Assembly (NCBI GenBank): GCA_032358255.1
Contig: JAULBX010015644.1
Span: forward strand, 28,035-92,034
Direction of reading: 5' to 3'
Source of the DNA: Heterotrichella gracilis
Lineage: Eukaryota; Sar; Xanthophyceae; Tribonematales; Xanthonemataceae
Length of the DNA stretch: 64,000 nucleotides
A program made the position numbers and the translations under genes. Positions 11,901 through 23,900 of this stretch are shown here, in pieces (within the stretch, counting starts at the first letter, position 1; every line of letters starts with the position of its first letter). The notes beneath the pieces are model-generated. The model was not told where the DNA came from, made no database searches, and was given only the letters and a program-made list of their open reading frames with translations.

Positions 11901-14900
11901 GGCGTTTGATGCCTCCCCCGAGGAGCTCCAGCTGTGGGTTGCACCCCTGGCCACCCTACCCAGCCCACCCACATTGGCAAAACATACACCAACAATACAC
12001 ATTACACATGAGCAAACAAGCCCTTGAACCACTCTTTGACACCCTTCCTTCCTAGCGTTCTAATAACACTATTTATTCGATGTATTGTCCTATTTTCAGG
12101 CGTTTGACGCATCCCCAGAGGAGCTCAGCCTGTGGGTTGCACCCCTGGCCACCCTGCCCAACGCACTCACCCTGGCCAAAGTCATTGAACAAAACAATAA
12201 TCGACATGAGCGAACGAGGTCTTGACCCACTCTTTGACATCCCTCCTTTCCAGCATTTATTTAGTTCGATTTATTTTTTATTTTCAGGCGTTTGACGCAT
12301 CAACCGGGGAGCCGAGGCTGTGGGTTGCATCCCTGGCCACCCTGCCCACCCCACTCAGCCTTGCCCCCCCAAACTCCATATGGTAGACATGAGCAAACAA
12401 TGTCTTGATCCACTCTTGAACACCCCTCCTCCATAGCACTCGAATAACTTCTACCTTGTGTCTTGTCCCCCTATCACCAGGCGTCTGATGCCTCCCCCGA
12501 GGCTGTGGGTTGCACCCCTGGCCACCCTGCCCATCCCACCCACATGTGCAAAAAAATACACCAAAAATACACGTTAAACATGAGCGAATAAGGGCTTTCA
12601 CCATTCGTTGGCACCCCTCCTTCCCAGCGTTCTAATAACACTATTTATTCGATGTATTGTCCTATTTTCAGGCGGTAGCTGCCTCCCCCGAGGAGCTGCG
12701 CCTGTGGGTTGCACCCCTGGCCACCTTGCCTCACCCCCCGATGCTTGCCAAAAACCACACACAAAATTAGTAAGTAGACGTGAGCGAACAAGGTCTTGAC
12801 CCACTCTTTGACACCCTTCCTTTCAAGCAGTGTTACAATGCTCTTCAATTGCACTTATTTTATACTTCCAGGCGTTTGATGCCTCCCCTGAGGAGCTCAA
12901 GCTGTGGGTTGCACCCCTGGCCACCCTACCCAACCCACTCACCCTGGCAGCATTCCTATCCGAAGCCCTGACCTCCACCGCACGGCGCCCTCACGAGCTG
13001 TATGACGTGGCGCGCGCATCGCTGGCCTCAGCTTACCAGGTAATCGCTTATCCCTACACCTCTAATCCATGGATTGTGCCAAGTAGTCTGGTGGCGCTTG
13101 GAATCAGCATTGCATGTCATCAGCCTGCGCAGAGTATGGGGTGACCTGGCGCAGGCGTCACTTGGTATGTGTTATGTATTCTGCATACTTGTGTTCATTT
13201 CTGCCGAGTATTGTTGCAGGTGCCATCACCGCCAGGTCAGCAGCGGGCAATGGAGTACAGCTTGTCTGCGGTGTGCTGCCTGCGCCAGGCATTTAGTTAG
13301 TCAGTTACATGCATTCCAGCAATACAGCCAAGCCAGCAGCGGGCCACGTCTTTAGGGCTTGTCTTATTTAGGTTCATAGATTGTATATTTTCTGGGGTCA
13401 TATTTTGCTGGATATTTTTGCAGGTGACATCACCGCCAGGTCAGCAGCGGGCAATGGAGTACAGCCTGCTGGTGGTGTGCTGACTGCGCCAGGCCTTTAG
13501 GGTCCTAGGGTCTGTAAATACACAAAATGCATTTCTTTTGCATGATCGGCATTTAATCTATCTCTGCATTTCAATTTTTGTTTTGCACTTTCTTGCAGGT
13601 GACACCACCACCAGGTCAGCAGCGGGCAATGGGGTACAGCCTGTTGGCGGTGTGCTGCCTGCGCCAGGCCTTTAGGGTCCTAGGGTCTGTTAAGCGGAGC
13701 GCGGAGGAGCGGGCTGCGGTGGCGGCATACACGGCAGGTAGGGTGTGGCTTTATACTTTTGCGCATCGGGGTTTGAGATTTAAGGGTTGTTAAGTTGGGA
13801 TGTCTGCCCGAATGGCCAGCGTATTCGACTCCAGCTACCCTCTTTTCATCGTGCCTCTTTTCATCGCATGTCAGGTAAATTTTAGTAAAAGTTTATTGAC
13901 ATTCAATTTCCATGCCAATTTCCTACCAGGGTATTTTAATTTAATTTAAGTGACAACTTTAATCATTCCTGCCGCAGGCGTCTTGTCCAGCCTGATTCAA
14001 ATTCAAACCGACCCCCTCCCGCTGTGCCTGCTGATCGACCACTGCATGAGGAGCCAAGCCAAGCCCCCCACAGAAGCTGATACCCTACCATCCGAGGGCA
14101 AAACCCTAACGCTGACCCTACCCGCCGAGGGCCAAACCCTAGCATCGCTGCACGAGTTTGCGGCTGGCATCTACAGTGATCGGTGCCGAACGGGCGCACC
14201 CTCCGATCGTCTCATCAGCCGATCAGGGGAGGTTTCTCCTCAGTCCAAGAAACGCAAGATGGGGTCTGAAGAAGAACCCTCTCCAAGCAATGTTGAGGGC
14301 GCCCAATTTACCCTGCAGGTAGGTTTCTAGGAATTGCATTCGGGGTCATTTCAGAACCCTCCTGTAGGGTTATCCTGGTCACCCCGTTTATCCTGCAGCT
14401 ATTGTGTTCAAGTTTTGCCTAGTTTTTCATTCATTTATGTTTTCCGTCGCCCTGTGAGATTATAAAGAGAGGGAAAGGCAATTCTCTTCCTACAAATTGG
14501 ATTTTATGAAATCCAATTGGTAGGCAAAGCAGCGCCTTTCTCTTTGTTAATCATCATTTCCCACCCGACTTTGAGCAAATTGTCGTTTCAACTCCAGGTG
14601 CTGCATGCCAGTTGTAGAACAAGCTGCGCATTCATCCCTTGTCTAATCATGCATCCATTCATTTAATCTTGTGTTCCTCCGCTTACCCTTGTCTTCTTTG
14701 CTACGAACAGGTGGTTGCCGACTCAGGGGAGTCTTTGAAATCACTGAAACGGCTGCTGAAGGGCAAGACAGGGTCCTCACCAGGGGAGATACACCAGGTG
14801 GGTACAGGTTTTAGAGCTTTGGGTTGCTTAGGGTTTACTAGTGGCTGCCAGGGTTGAGAGCTATTTGTGCTTGACCACTCGGCTACCTTCACTATGGACC

Positions 14901-17900
14901 TCTTGTTGTGTGGGGTTCAAACCCTAAACCCTAAACCTTGAAACCCTAAAACTCCCAATAATATAACCTCCTACTACCCCCTTGCTTGTTATTCCGCAGG
15001 TGGTGGTGTGTGTGGGGAGGGGGGTGGTGCAAGGGGAGATGCGCAAGCTGGGGAAGGTGGCTGGGGCGTGTGGTGCTGCGGGGATGCAAGCGCTGTACGA
15101 TGGGTGCAGGTAAGGGTTTTGAGTAGGGTTTTGGGGTAGGGTTTTGGGCAGGGTTTGGTGGTGGCAACTGTGGTATGCCCTGTTGTGTGTGTCGCTCGAT
15201 GCACTGTGAGGGGTGGGAATTTGCAATGATAAAAGGGGGGGAAATGTGAGGGGGGGGCTGCGGGGCTGGGGGGGGTGCAAGCCGCTGTACGACGGGTGCA
15301 GGTAAGGGTTTGGGGTGGGAACTTGGTCTTGCATGCACTGAAGAGGAAACAGATATGATTCTCACAACATTCCCCCATTCCTCCCCTTGCCCCCCGCAGA
15401 TGCCATGCCATCCCCGTTGGTGGCAACCTCTTCCCCCCCCTTGTCACCCGCCACCCCTGCTGCCCGTTAGAATTGACATCTGTCCAATCACTTTCTCTAA
15501 TTTGCCCTCGGATGTATTTTCCAATTTGTAAGTTTTGTTTCTGCAGGAGCCACGCCCTCGCCTTGGACCCCTCCCTCTCGCCCCCCTTGCTGCCCGCAAT
15601 CCAATGGCTCCTACGGGAAGACTCACCTGTGCAGGACATGGATTTGCCTGGGGATAAGGTGATTTGGAACAAAGTAATGATTACGCTGTGAGGAGGTTTG
15701 CATCGGACAGTGTTTTTTAAATTGCTTGTGGATAAGGTGATTGAAGAAATTTATTGGTAGTCTGGTCAACCCTTTCCATGGCTGTCCTTCTTGCCATCCC
15801 CAATCTCCGTCCCCGCTCTTCCAATTCAACCCCTGTGTTAATTCAATAAAAAATTATTAATTCATCTTAATCTCAAATTATCTATGTCCCTCCTTGCAGG
15901 CTGAGGATAAGGCTGATAAGGATCTGGCTGTGGATAAGGCAGCAGCATCCAGTGCCCTACAGCGCTTGGTGGAGGGGGTGGAGGGTGGGGATGCAGTGCT
16001 GGTGGCTAGGGTTCTGTGCGGCTGGCTAGGGTTGAGCAAAACCTTAGCCACCTCTGAAGCGGCGGTGGACTGCCTAGTTGCGCTACTCGTGGTGCGCTCA
16101 TTTTATAATTTAAGCTGTAGCTGGGGTTTTGGGCAAAGTACTGATTTCTCGTTGTATGGGGGATGTGTCGGTAGGGTTTTGTACATGTTGTAAGGGTTTA
16201 TTGCATTTTGCACGGCTGGTTGGGAAACACTAACTACCCCTAAAGCAGCAGTACACTGCTTGGTTTGGGACGCAGGATTTCAAACTCTGACAAGCGTTTT
16301 TCAATCCGCATGGTTCAGGGTTCCTACCTAGGGTTTAGGGTTTTGACAAGGGGTTCTTGATCCGCAGGGCACCAAGGGGAGCAATTCCCTCCCCTCCCCC
16401 GCCCACCAGCAAGCCGCATGCACAGCCCTGGCACACCCCGCCATCACCGGCCAGGGTTTTTCAGAAACCCTAGGGTCGGAGGGTTCATCGGAAACCCTAG
16501 GGTTTGGGTTCCAGGCTTCGGCCCGCTTGGTGGTGGGGGTGCTTCAATGCGCAAGGGGAGCGAGGGAGGCGGGGAAGGAGGGGAAAGGGGGGGTGGAGGG
16601 GGTGGAATGGGAGGCCAAGCTTTTGAAGATCTGTGAGCCCTTCCTTGGCAGGTAAGATGCTGCAAAATGGGGTGTTGGAAACCCTAGATGGAGGTCTGAA
16701 ACCCTAATTGGTGGTTTGGAACCTGAAGGGTCGTTCGTGAAGCCATGGAGTGTTCATACTTCACCTCGTCCCGTTCCACCCATCTGCAGCCCTCTCCTCC
16801 TTGCCTTAACCATGGCATTTCGTTTTCAGTTAAGAAAAAGAAGAAGAAAACCTCCATGGTCTTCAACATTGCATGTCAATCATCATGACAAAGTGTTTCC
16901 TCCCACGCAGGGTGGCAGCCGCAGCATTGGCCGAGCTGGAACAGGCGCCCCCGCCCCCCGACCCCCCCTCCCTCAGCACCACAGCATGCTCCCTTGCGCC
17001 CTTCCTCCCCTCTCCAGCTCTCGCCCCCCTGGTGTTGAAACTGCTCAACATGGGGATTGGAATGCCATCCCCAGCCGCAGTCCCCAAAAAGAAGAAAGCA
17101 AGAAAATCAGATGCCGACAAGCCCAATTGTGCCCCAAAATGGGTGGAGGAGGTGGCGGTGGAGGGTGCTTCGCAGTTGCTGTATGGTGGTGTGGGGGGTG
17201 GGGAGGGGAGGGTGGTGGGGGTGGTTGGGGAGCGGAGACATGCGGTGCTGCGGGGGGTGGTGGGTGTGGCGGGCAAGGGGGGGGAGGCGGCTGTGGGTCT
17301 GCTGCTGCGGTGCTTGAAAACGGAGGCCGATATCTCGTGGTGAGTGTAATTAAATAAAAAAAATCCAATAAAGAAATGGACATGCTGGGCTGTCATTTAT
17401 AAACCCTAAATGCAACCCTTATTACAGCGTGCCACAGGCTGACCCCAATGTAACTGAGCCCAATCGATCATATGGAATCTTGTACAGTTTTGGGCATTTC
17501 CTCCTCTAGCAAATGAAGGGGCTCAAAGTCTCAAATTCGTTTGATTTTGTTTGGTATTGCAAAAACGTTTAGACATGACCCCATCAAAATATTTTTTCCA
17601 ATAATTTTAAACTGATCGAAAACTGATCTGATGTTCGTAACGGTCGTCTATTCCTGATCCAAGCTCGTCAAACGTCGTCAAAGTTCGATTCGAAGTCGTT
17701 ACACGTTGTTACAAGTCGTCCGACCGTTACGATTTCGAGTTTGATCAGTCCGAAAAGTTCTCCCAAAAATATTTTTGGGGGGTCATGTCTAAACGTTTTT
17801 GCAATATCTCCAGTTCTGATGTTGTTTTTTCTTGCTACAGGCTGGCCCCCGAGGCTGCGCCAGGGGTGATGCGGCAGTGCATGCGCGCAGGGGAGGTGGG

Positions 17901-20900
17901 GGTGGCGGTGTGTGCTGACCTGGCGGCCAGGCTGGACGTGTGTCGCCAGGTGGCAGTCAGGGAAGCGGCCGCCATGCTGGAAACAGCAGGTACGATTTAC
18001 TTCCCGTGATAATTTCAGGAACGGTGCTTCCCCTGAGGAGATTGTTTTATAGATATTTTAGTAAGTCTGTTTAGGGTTCATCTTTTCCAAATCCTTTTCG
18101 ATGTATACCATTTAAACTTTTGAACTGGTAGATGTATTTTTCACAACGGAGGGCGCGCATGAGGAAAAGGGCATAACCCTTTTGATTACCTAATTTCCCC
18201 CTGATCATGGCAATAAAATGCTTAGGGATGCTTCGAATGCTTCGAATTTATCATACATTCCTTCCCCCACCTGCAGCGGAGGGCGCCCATGAGGAAAAGG
18301 GCATCCAACACCACAAGGAGACCCTCGCCCTCTTGCTGCCGGTGGTGCGGGCATGCCTCGCACACGCGGCTGCCGCCAGCACCCGCACTCCCCCACCCGG
18401 GGGTTCTGGTTTAGAGGAGGAGGTGGATGCGGTGGATGAGGAGGTGTGGGGTCTGGTGGTGGTTTACCGCCAGCCGCTCCTGGCCTATGCAACTGCAAGG
18501 GGGAAGAAGGCAACGGGTAGGTTCCCTGATGTGTTTTGTGTGCTGTTGTACAGCACTGGGGGTTTCAGGGACCCTGGTGTGGTTGTATAGGTAGTAAGGT
18601 GTAGGGTTTGTGGTGAGGTGGATGAGGAGGTGTGTGGTCTGGTGGTGGTCTACCGCCAAGCGCTGCTGGCGTACTGCAACCGCAAGGGGGAAGAAGACGA
18701 CGGGGTTGTCATCAAGGTTGTTGTAGTCGGGTGTTATGATTGTGTGGGGTGCCGCGCGGCAGGCTTGTGACTTGTTTCTAATTTGCTGCTTTGATAGGGT
18801 TTAGATTCAAAAGTATGGTATGAGGTCCGCTATAACAATTGCAAAATGTGGTTTTCTCTGCAGGCGAGGCCGGCCCGGAAACCAGCGATGCCGCACGCAG
18901 GATGCTGCACGCGCACGCCATCCCCACCCTCCTGCACATCCTGGCGATGTCCCCCTTGGATGAGCAGCAGCGAGCCTCCTCCCTCCACAAGCTGACCTCC
19001 CAAGGGGCGTGGGACACCCGCATGAAAGGGGAGGGCCCAGTGGCGCCCTGGGCAGCCGAGCAGGTAGGCTCAATTTATTGCTTTTATCTTGGTTCTGTGA
19101 AAAAGCAAATTGGTGCAACATAGGTGGCGCCCTGTGCAGGCGAGAGGTGGTTTGTGTATCATTTTTGTGGTTCGCGGGGGTGGTTGTGAGGGAAGGTTAT
19201 TATGTTAAAAAGCATGTCGGTGTGGTTTCGTTTTTTATTTATTGCCAAACCAGTGGTCTCTGCCCCCCTTAACTTGAGCAATAGGCTGCGTAGCTACAAA
19301 TATACCAAATTATTTCTATCTTTCTTTCTCATATTGCACTCATTTCTCTTCTTGCTTATCTTTGTAATCTGTGCTTGAGCAGGCGCAGTTGGCCATGGCT
19401 TTGCACCAAGGGGGGAGCGCGTCAGTGTGGGGTGTGAGGGGATACTTGCAGGAGGTGGTGGCGCTGGCTGGGGTGGTCATGGCAACACTGGGGCAGGTGT
19501 TCAGGTGGGTGAGGAACGGACAGGGCTTGCCTGGATGTACTTGTTTCAGGGTAGTGCTGGAGGTGGGTGGGGGGGGTGGGGGGGCCCGAGTTGGTCATGG
19601 CGACACTAGGGCAGGTCTTCAGCTGGGTGAGGGATGACACGATGCACGGTATTTATGGACACAGTCCATTCCAGATAGATTCATGCCAACCCCCTGGGTG
19701 CATGCGCACACTTGATTGCTAACACCATGTCGTTTATCCGCGTCACCGCACAATGCCATGCTCAGCAAAGTTGTGACAACTCGTGGCGACCCCAAACCCC
19801 AACCTGAGCTGAACCCAGCGTAACCACAACCCAGGGCTAAAACTACCCCGCATGCAGGCGACTGGGCTGTGCGCCAGCCCTGCACCCCTCCCAGCAACTG
19901 CTCCTCCAATTCCTTGACTCGAAGTGTGCACCACCCTGGGAGATCTCTCAGACACCGCCAGTTCATCACCGGATCCGAACCCCTGGCCCACGCACGTTCA
20001 CCCTTGTAAATTAGCTGACAATATGCCTCTCAAAAACACGCTCTGCACGCAGGAAACTGGGCGATGCCCCAGACCTGCACCCCACCCAGCAAGCCCTCCT
20101 CCAAACCCTCGACACCACCCTGGGTGACAAGCTGGCAGATCTACCGGACACCGCCAGATCCTCCCCCTACAAAACTGCGCTTAATCTACCACCTGCAAAA
20201 AGCTGACAACCACTGAAACGTAGACACGTTTTCTTCCTGCAGGCGGTTGGGTGCTGCCTCCGAGCCCCCCACAACCCTGCAAGCCACCCAGCACACCCTC
20301 CTCCAAACCCTTGATACCACCCTGGGTGACAAGCTGGCAGACCTCTCAGACGCTGCCAGGTCATCACCCGACCTCGCTGCAGTTGCCGAGCCCTGCATGG
20401 CCTTCTGTGCTGCGGTGCTGAAGTACCGATACCAGGACCCTGGGGTGGTGCGGGTGGCGCGCAGGTTCCTGGCTGCGCTGCTGCCCAAGCCCGCTGCAGA
20501 TGATGGCGATTCAGGTGATTGGTGGCATCTGTTATCTCGAGTTGTGTTTAAGGGCGTTGGTTTAATGGTTTTTTGGAGGAAGGGGGGGACATGAGTGCTT
20601 TTGGGATGGAAAGCGGTCCCAAGACCCTGGGATGGTGCGGGTGGCTCGGAGGTTCCTGGCTGCGCTGCTGCCCAAGCCTGCGGCAGATGATGGCGATTCA
20701 GGTAATTATTTGACCTTTAATCTCTGTTTAGCATTATAAAAACAAAACGGGTCGCCTTTTCGCGTCCCGGGTCCCTGGTTAGGATTCCTGCATGTTGTTC
20801 TGTGCTGCGGTGCTCAAGTACCGCTACCAGGACCCTGGGGGGGTTCGAGTGGCTCGGAGGTTCCTGGCTGCCCAAGCCCGCTGCAGAAGAGAGCGATGCA

Positions 20901-23900
20901 GGTGATTGCTTGCCCGTAACTCCTTGTTTCTGGCATTGTAAAACACAAAAAAAGGTCGCCTTTTGAGTCCTTGGTGCCCCAATTACGATTTCTGCATGGC
21001 TATTGTGCGTGGGTACATTATTATTATATTCTATTATATTCCATTTGTGCGGCGGTAGCGGTACCAGGACCCTGCATCTAACACTAGGTGGTTTTGTGTG
21101 TGCAGGTGACAACGAGACATGAGGAGATGAATGCGCACTCTTCCTTCTCCTGCCCCACCCACTGCCGGCTGCAGTAATCAAATATTGATATCATCCTTTG
21201 CGGGGTTAGACTATGCAACTTACAGCAAATTCGTTTCCTTTTTTTGCGCAGGCGACTCTGACGACGTGGAGATGCCAGAGCTGGCATCCCCAGCGCTCGC
21301 CAACCTGGCAGCAACTGTGTACCAACTGGTGGTGGCGCACTCTCTCTTCCTGCCATCGCTGGTCACCCCACCCACTCCGCTGCCTGCTGCTGTGGCCAAC
21401 CTCAACACGCCCATGGGGACACTGCTTCACCTGGCAGAGCTTGCCCCAATCCCAATGCTTGAGGTACGATGCACCCTCTCTCTTTTATCCTAGAATCATC
21501 CCTACACCCTGAGATCGTACCCTAAACCCTAAAATCTGTATGGCATCGAAGGGAGCTGTGCAGCCTCATGGAACTCTATGTCTGCAGCGCCCTATGTGGA
21601 CCCTCCCAGCCCGCTATGGGCAAACCAATTTATTTAATTCGCAGGAAAATGTTCTTTTCTTTGTTTGACACCCCTCCCTTGTTGGTCCCTGTCCCAGAAA
21701 AAGGACCAGCTAAAAACGGAGCTGTGCGATCTCATAAAAACTCTTTTAGATGTCTACACCACCTACTCCACCCTCGGCAATCCCGCCAAACCCGCCATGC
21801 GCAAGCAAATAACCCCATCAGGGCACTATATGGGCAAAACAAACACCTCTATTTAACACTCTCTGCTTCTTGTTCCTTGTTCAGAAGCAGGACCAGCTGA
21901 AAAGGAGCTGTGCGACCTCATGGAGACCCTGTTGGATGTCTACACCACCTACTCCACCCCCGGTGACCCCGCCAAACCCGCCATGTGCAAACAAATAACC
22001 AATTAGCACACCCATTGGCCAGAAAAATGCATCTTTTCACTGACACAACCCCGCTTTCTCTTCCCTTTCCAGAAACAGGACCAGCTGAAAAGTGAGCTAT
22101 GCGACCTCACAGAGACCCTCCTCGACCTCTACACCACCTATTCTAACCCCGGGGACCCCGCCAAACCCGCCATGCGCAAGCAGCTTGCTTCCCTCATCCC
22201 AGTGCTGCTGGCGGCCTGTGGCGCAACCCTTAGCGAGGGTGATAGGGCGCTGTTCAAGCTGGCGAGGGCGGTGGATGGGCAGGTGGCACAGTGGGGCGGC
22301 GACGGGATGGGGAGTGGACTGGTGGATTGTTTGCATGGCAACCTCGCAAAAGCCGGGTAGGTATATTGAGCATCGCATGGACAGAAAAAAGAAAAAGAAA
22401 ATTGATGAAAAAACCACAATCAAGTAATAGTGAGTCATAATAAGTACTTTGAGCATCGCATGGGCCATGCCTTCCATTGTTTGTTGCAATCAACAATGGA
22501 GCCGACAGTAATAAAAGTATAACGGATACTAAGGACCATGCAGGTTCCCAGCATTGCCCTCCAGAGCATTATCCCCTGGCTTTTAACGACATAAATTGCC
22601 CTGATCTGACTTAAGCACCCCATTTTAATCTGCAGATTCCTGTGGGGCACAGCAGCCAAAGAGGCGCGCACCCAGGGCATCCTCGTGTGCAATGAGGATA
22701 GAAGCCCCAGCACCAAAAAATGCATCAAACAATGCCCTGCTTACAGTTGTCCGCATGATTGAAATTGCAGCTGTACAACAAATTCTCCACCTTCCATCGC
22801 AGGTTTCTGTGCGGCCCTGCAGCCAAAGAGGCGCACACCCAGGGCATCCTGGTGTGCGAGGAGAGGACCCCCGGCACCCACACCCAGCGAGCATCCCTCC
22901 TGGAGCAGAGCCACCCCATAGACCCCCGCAGGGCCGCCCTCACCATCCTCCACTTCCCCGAACCCACCCAACAAGAGCCCAGCAGCGGCGCAGCTACACA
23001 GGATCCTACCAGTGGCAGTCGGCACAACAGCAACAGCTCCCAAGCATCGACCTCTGGGCCAGGGTTCCATGCTGCGGGATATGACCCGGAGTTTCTGATG
23101 CTGTTTGCTGTACAGGTGGGATACAGCTTTTGTGTTTTCAATTATCTGCTCATGCATTATTCTAGCTTTTGTGTTTTTGGCGTGCCGTATTAGGCGAGCG
23201 GGCGGCGGGCACCGGCGGCTGCTAGCCTGAAAGGCTACGGCACAGCAATAGCAAAGTTAAAACCGCGATTTCCTGAGTAGCGGTTTCTTGATTATTGCGT
23301 CCCCGTGTGGATCATCCCTGGGATCCAACGTGCCGATTTGTATCCCCAGTGCATGAAACCTGAAGAGACCCCGCACGGCACGCCCCCCCTCGCTCCCGCG
23401 CAGCAGGTTATAAATTATCTGCTCATGCATTATTCTAGCTTTGTACAACATTTTCTTACGTATTTGTTTGTTTTGCTGTCCAGGCGCTCAGGGATGGCAC
23501 AGTGAGCTGCAGGAATTTCGTGCTGTGGGGTCTGCTGGGGCTGGCGTTTCGGTGCATGGCTGCGGAGGATGACGAGCTCAGGTATTACCTTAGGACTCAA
23601 TCATTCGGGATTAAGGTTTAGGGTTGATGGTTTAGGGTTTAGGGTTTATAGCTGCTGGGGATGTCGTCTCGGTGCATGGCTGCGGAGTGCAACGAGCTCA
23701 GGTAACCTCCAATTAAATGGATTATAATTAGGGTTTAGGGTGGCCAGCAATGGCGTTTTGGGACATAGCTAAGAGGACGACGAGGTGAGGTGACACTTTG
23801 TTGGTTTATTGTACCAGGCCCGCTTGATTGTGCACATAGACCCTCTCCATGTATGCATACCCACAGCGGACCTCACATTCTGATACTGCTTGTGTTCTGC

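Larger units (their letters stand above)
10936..17339 (+). other. URB1: URB1 exons 9-19 (coordinates)
   Basis: Exon borders: 9, 10936-11168; 10, 11529-11735; 11, 12872-13039; 12, 13599-13737; 13, 13978-14318; 14, 14711-14797; 15, 15000-15109; 16, 15547-15658; 17, 15900-16091; 18, 16368-16651; 19, 16911-17339. The middle of the protein is less conserved; exon choice rests on splice sites, phase and being the only copy with both borders. Exon 18 contains two GAAACCCTAGGG units read as ETLG. Confidence 0.8.

Noticed and set aside
11902-12735. Treating each exon 11 copy as a real alternative or additional exon
   Set aside because: None but the last has a donor or an open frame past ~60 nt, and joining any would break the protein.
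11770-13040. CRISPR-like repeat array
   Set aside because: The ~195-bp regular units contain an exon start and its intron; unit length, content and eukaryotic context exclude CRISPR.
16863-17396. Antisense Pro/Thr-rich frame (177 codons)
   Set aside because: Reverse complement of the Gly/Val-rich part of URB1 exon 19; phase-consistent exon on the + strand explains it.
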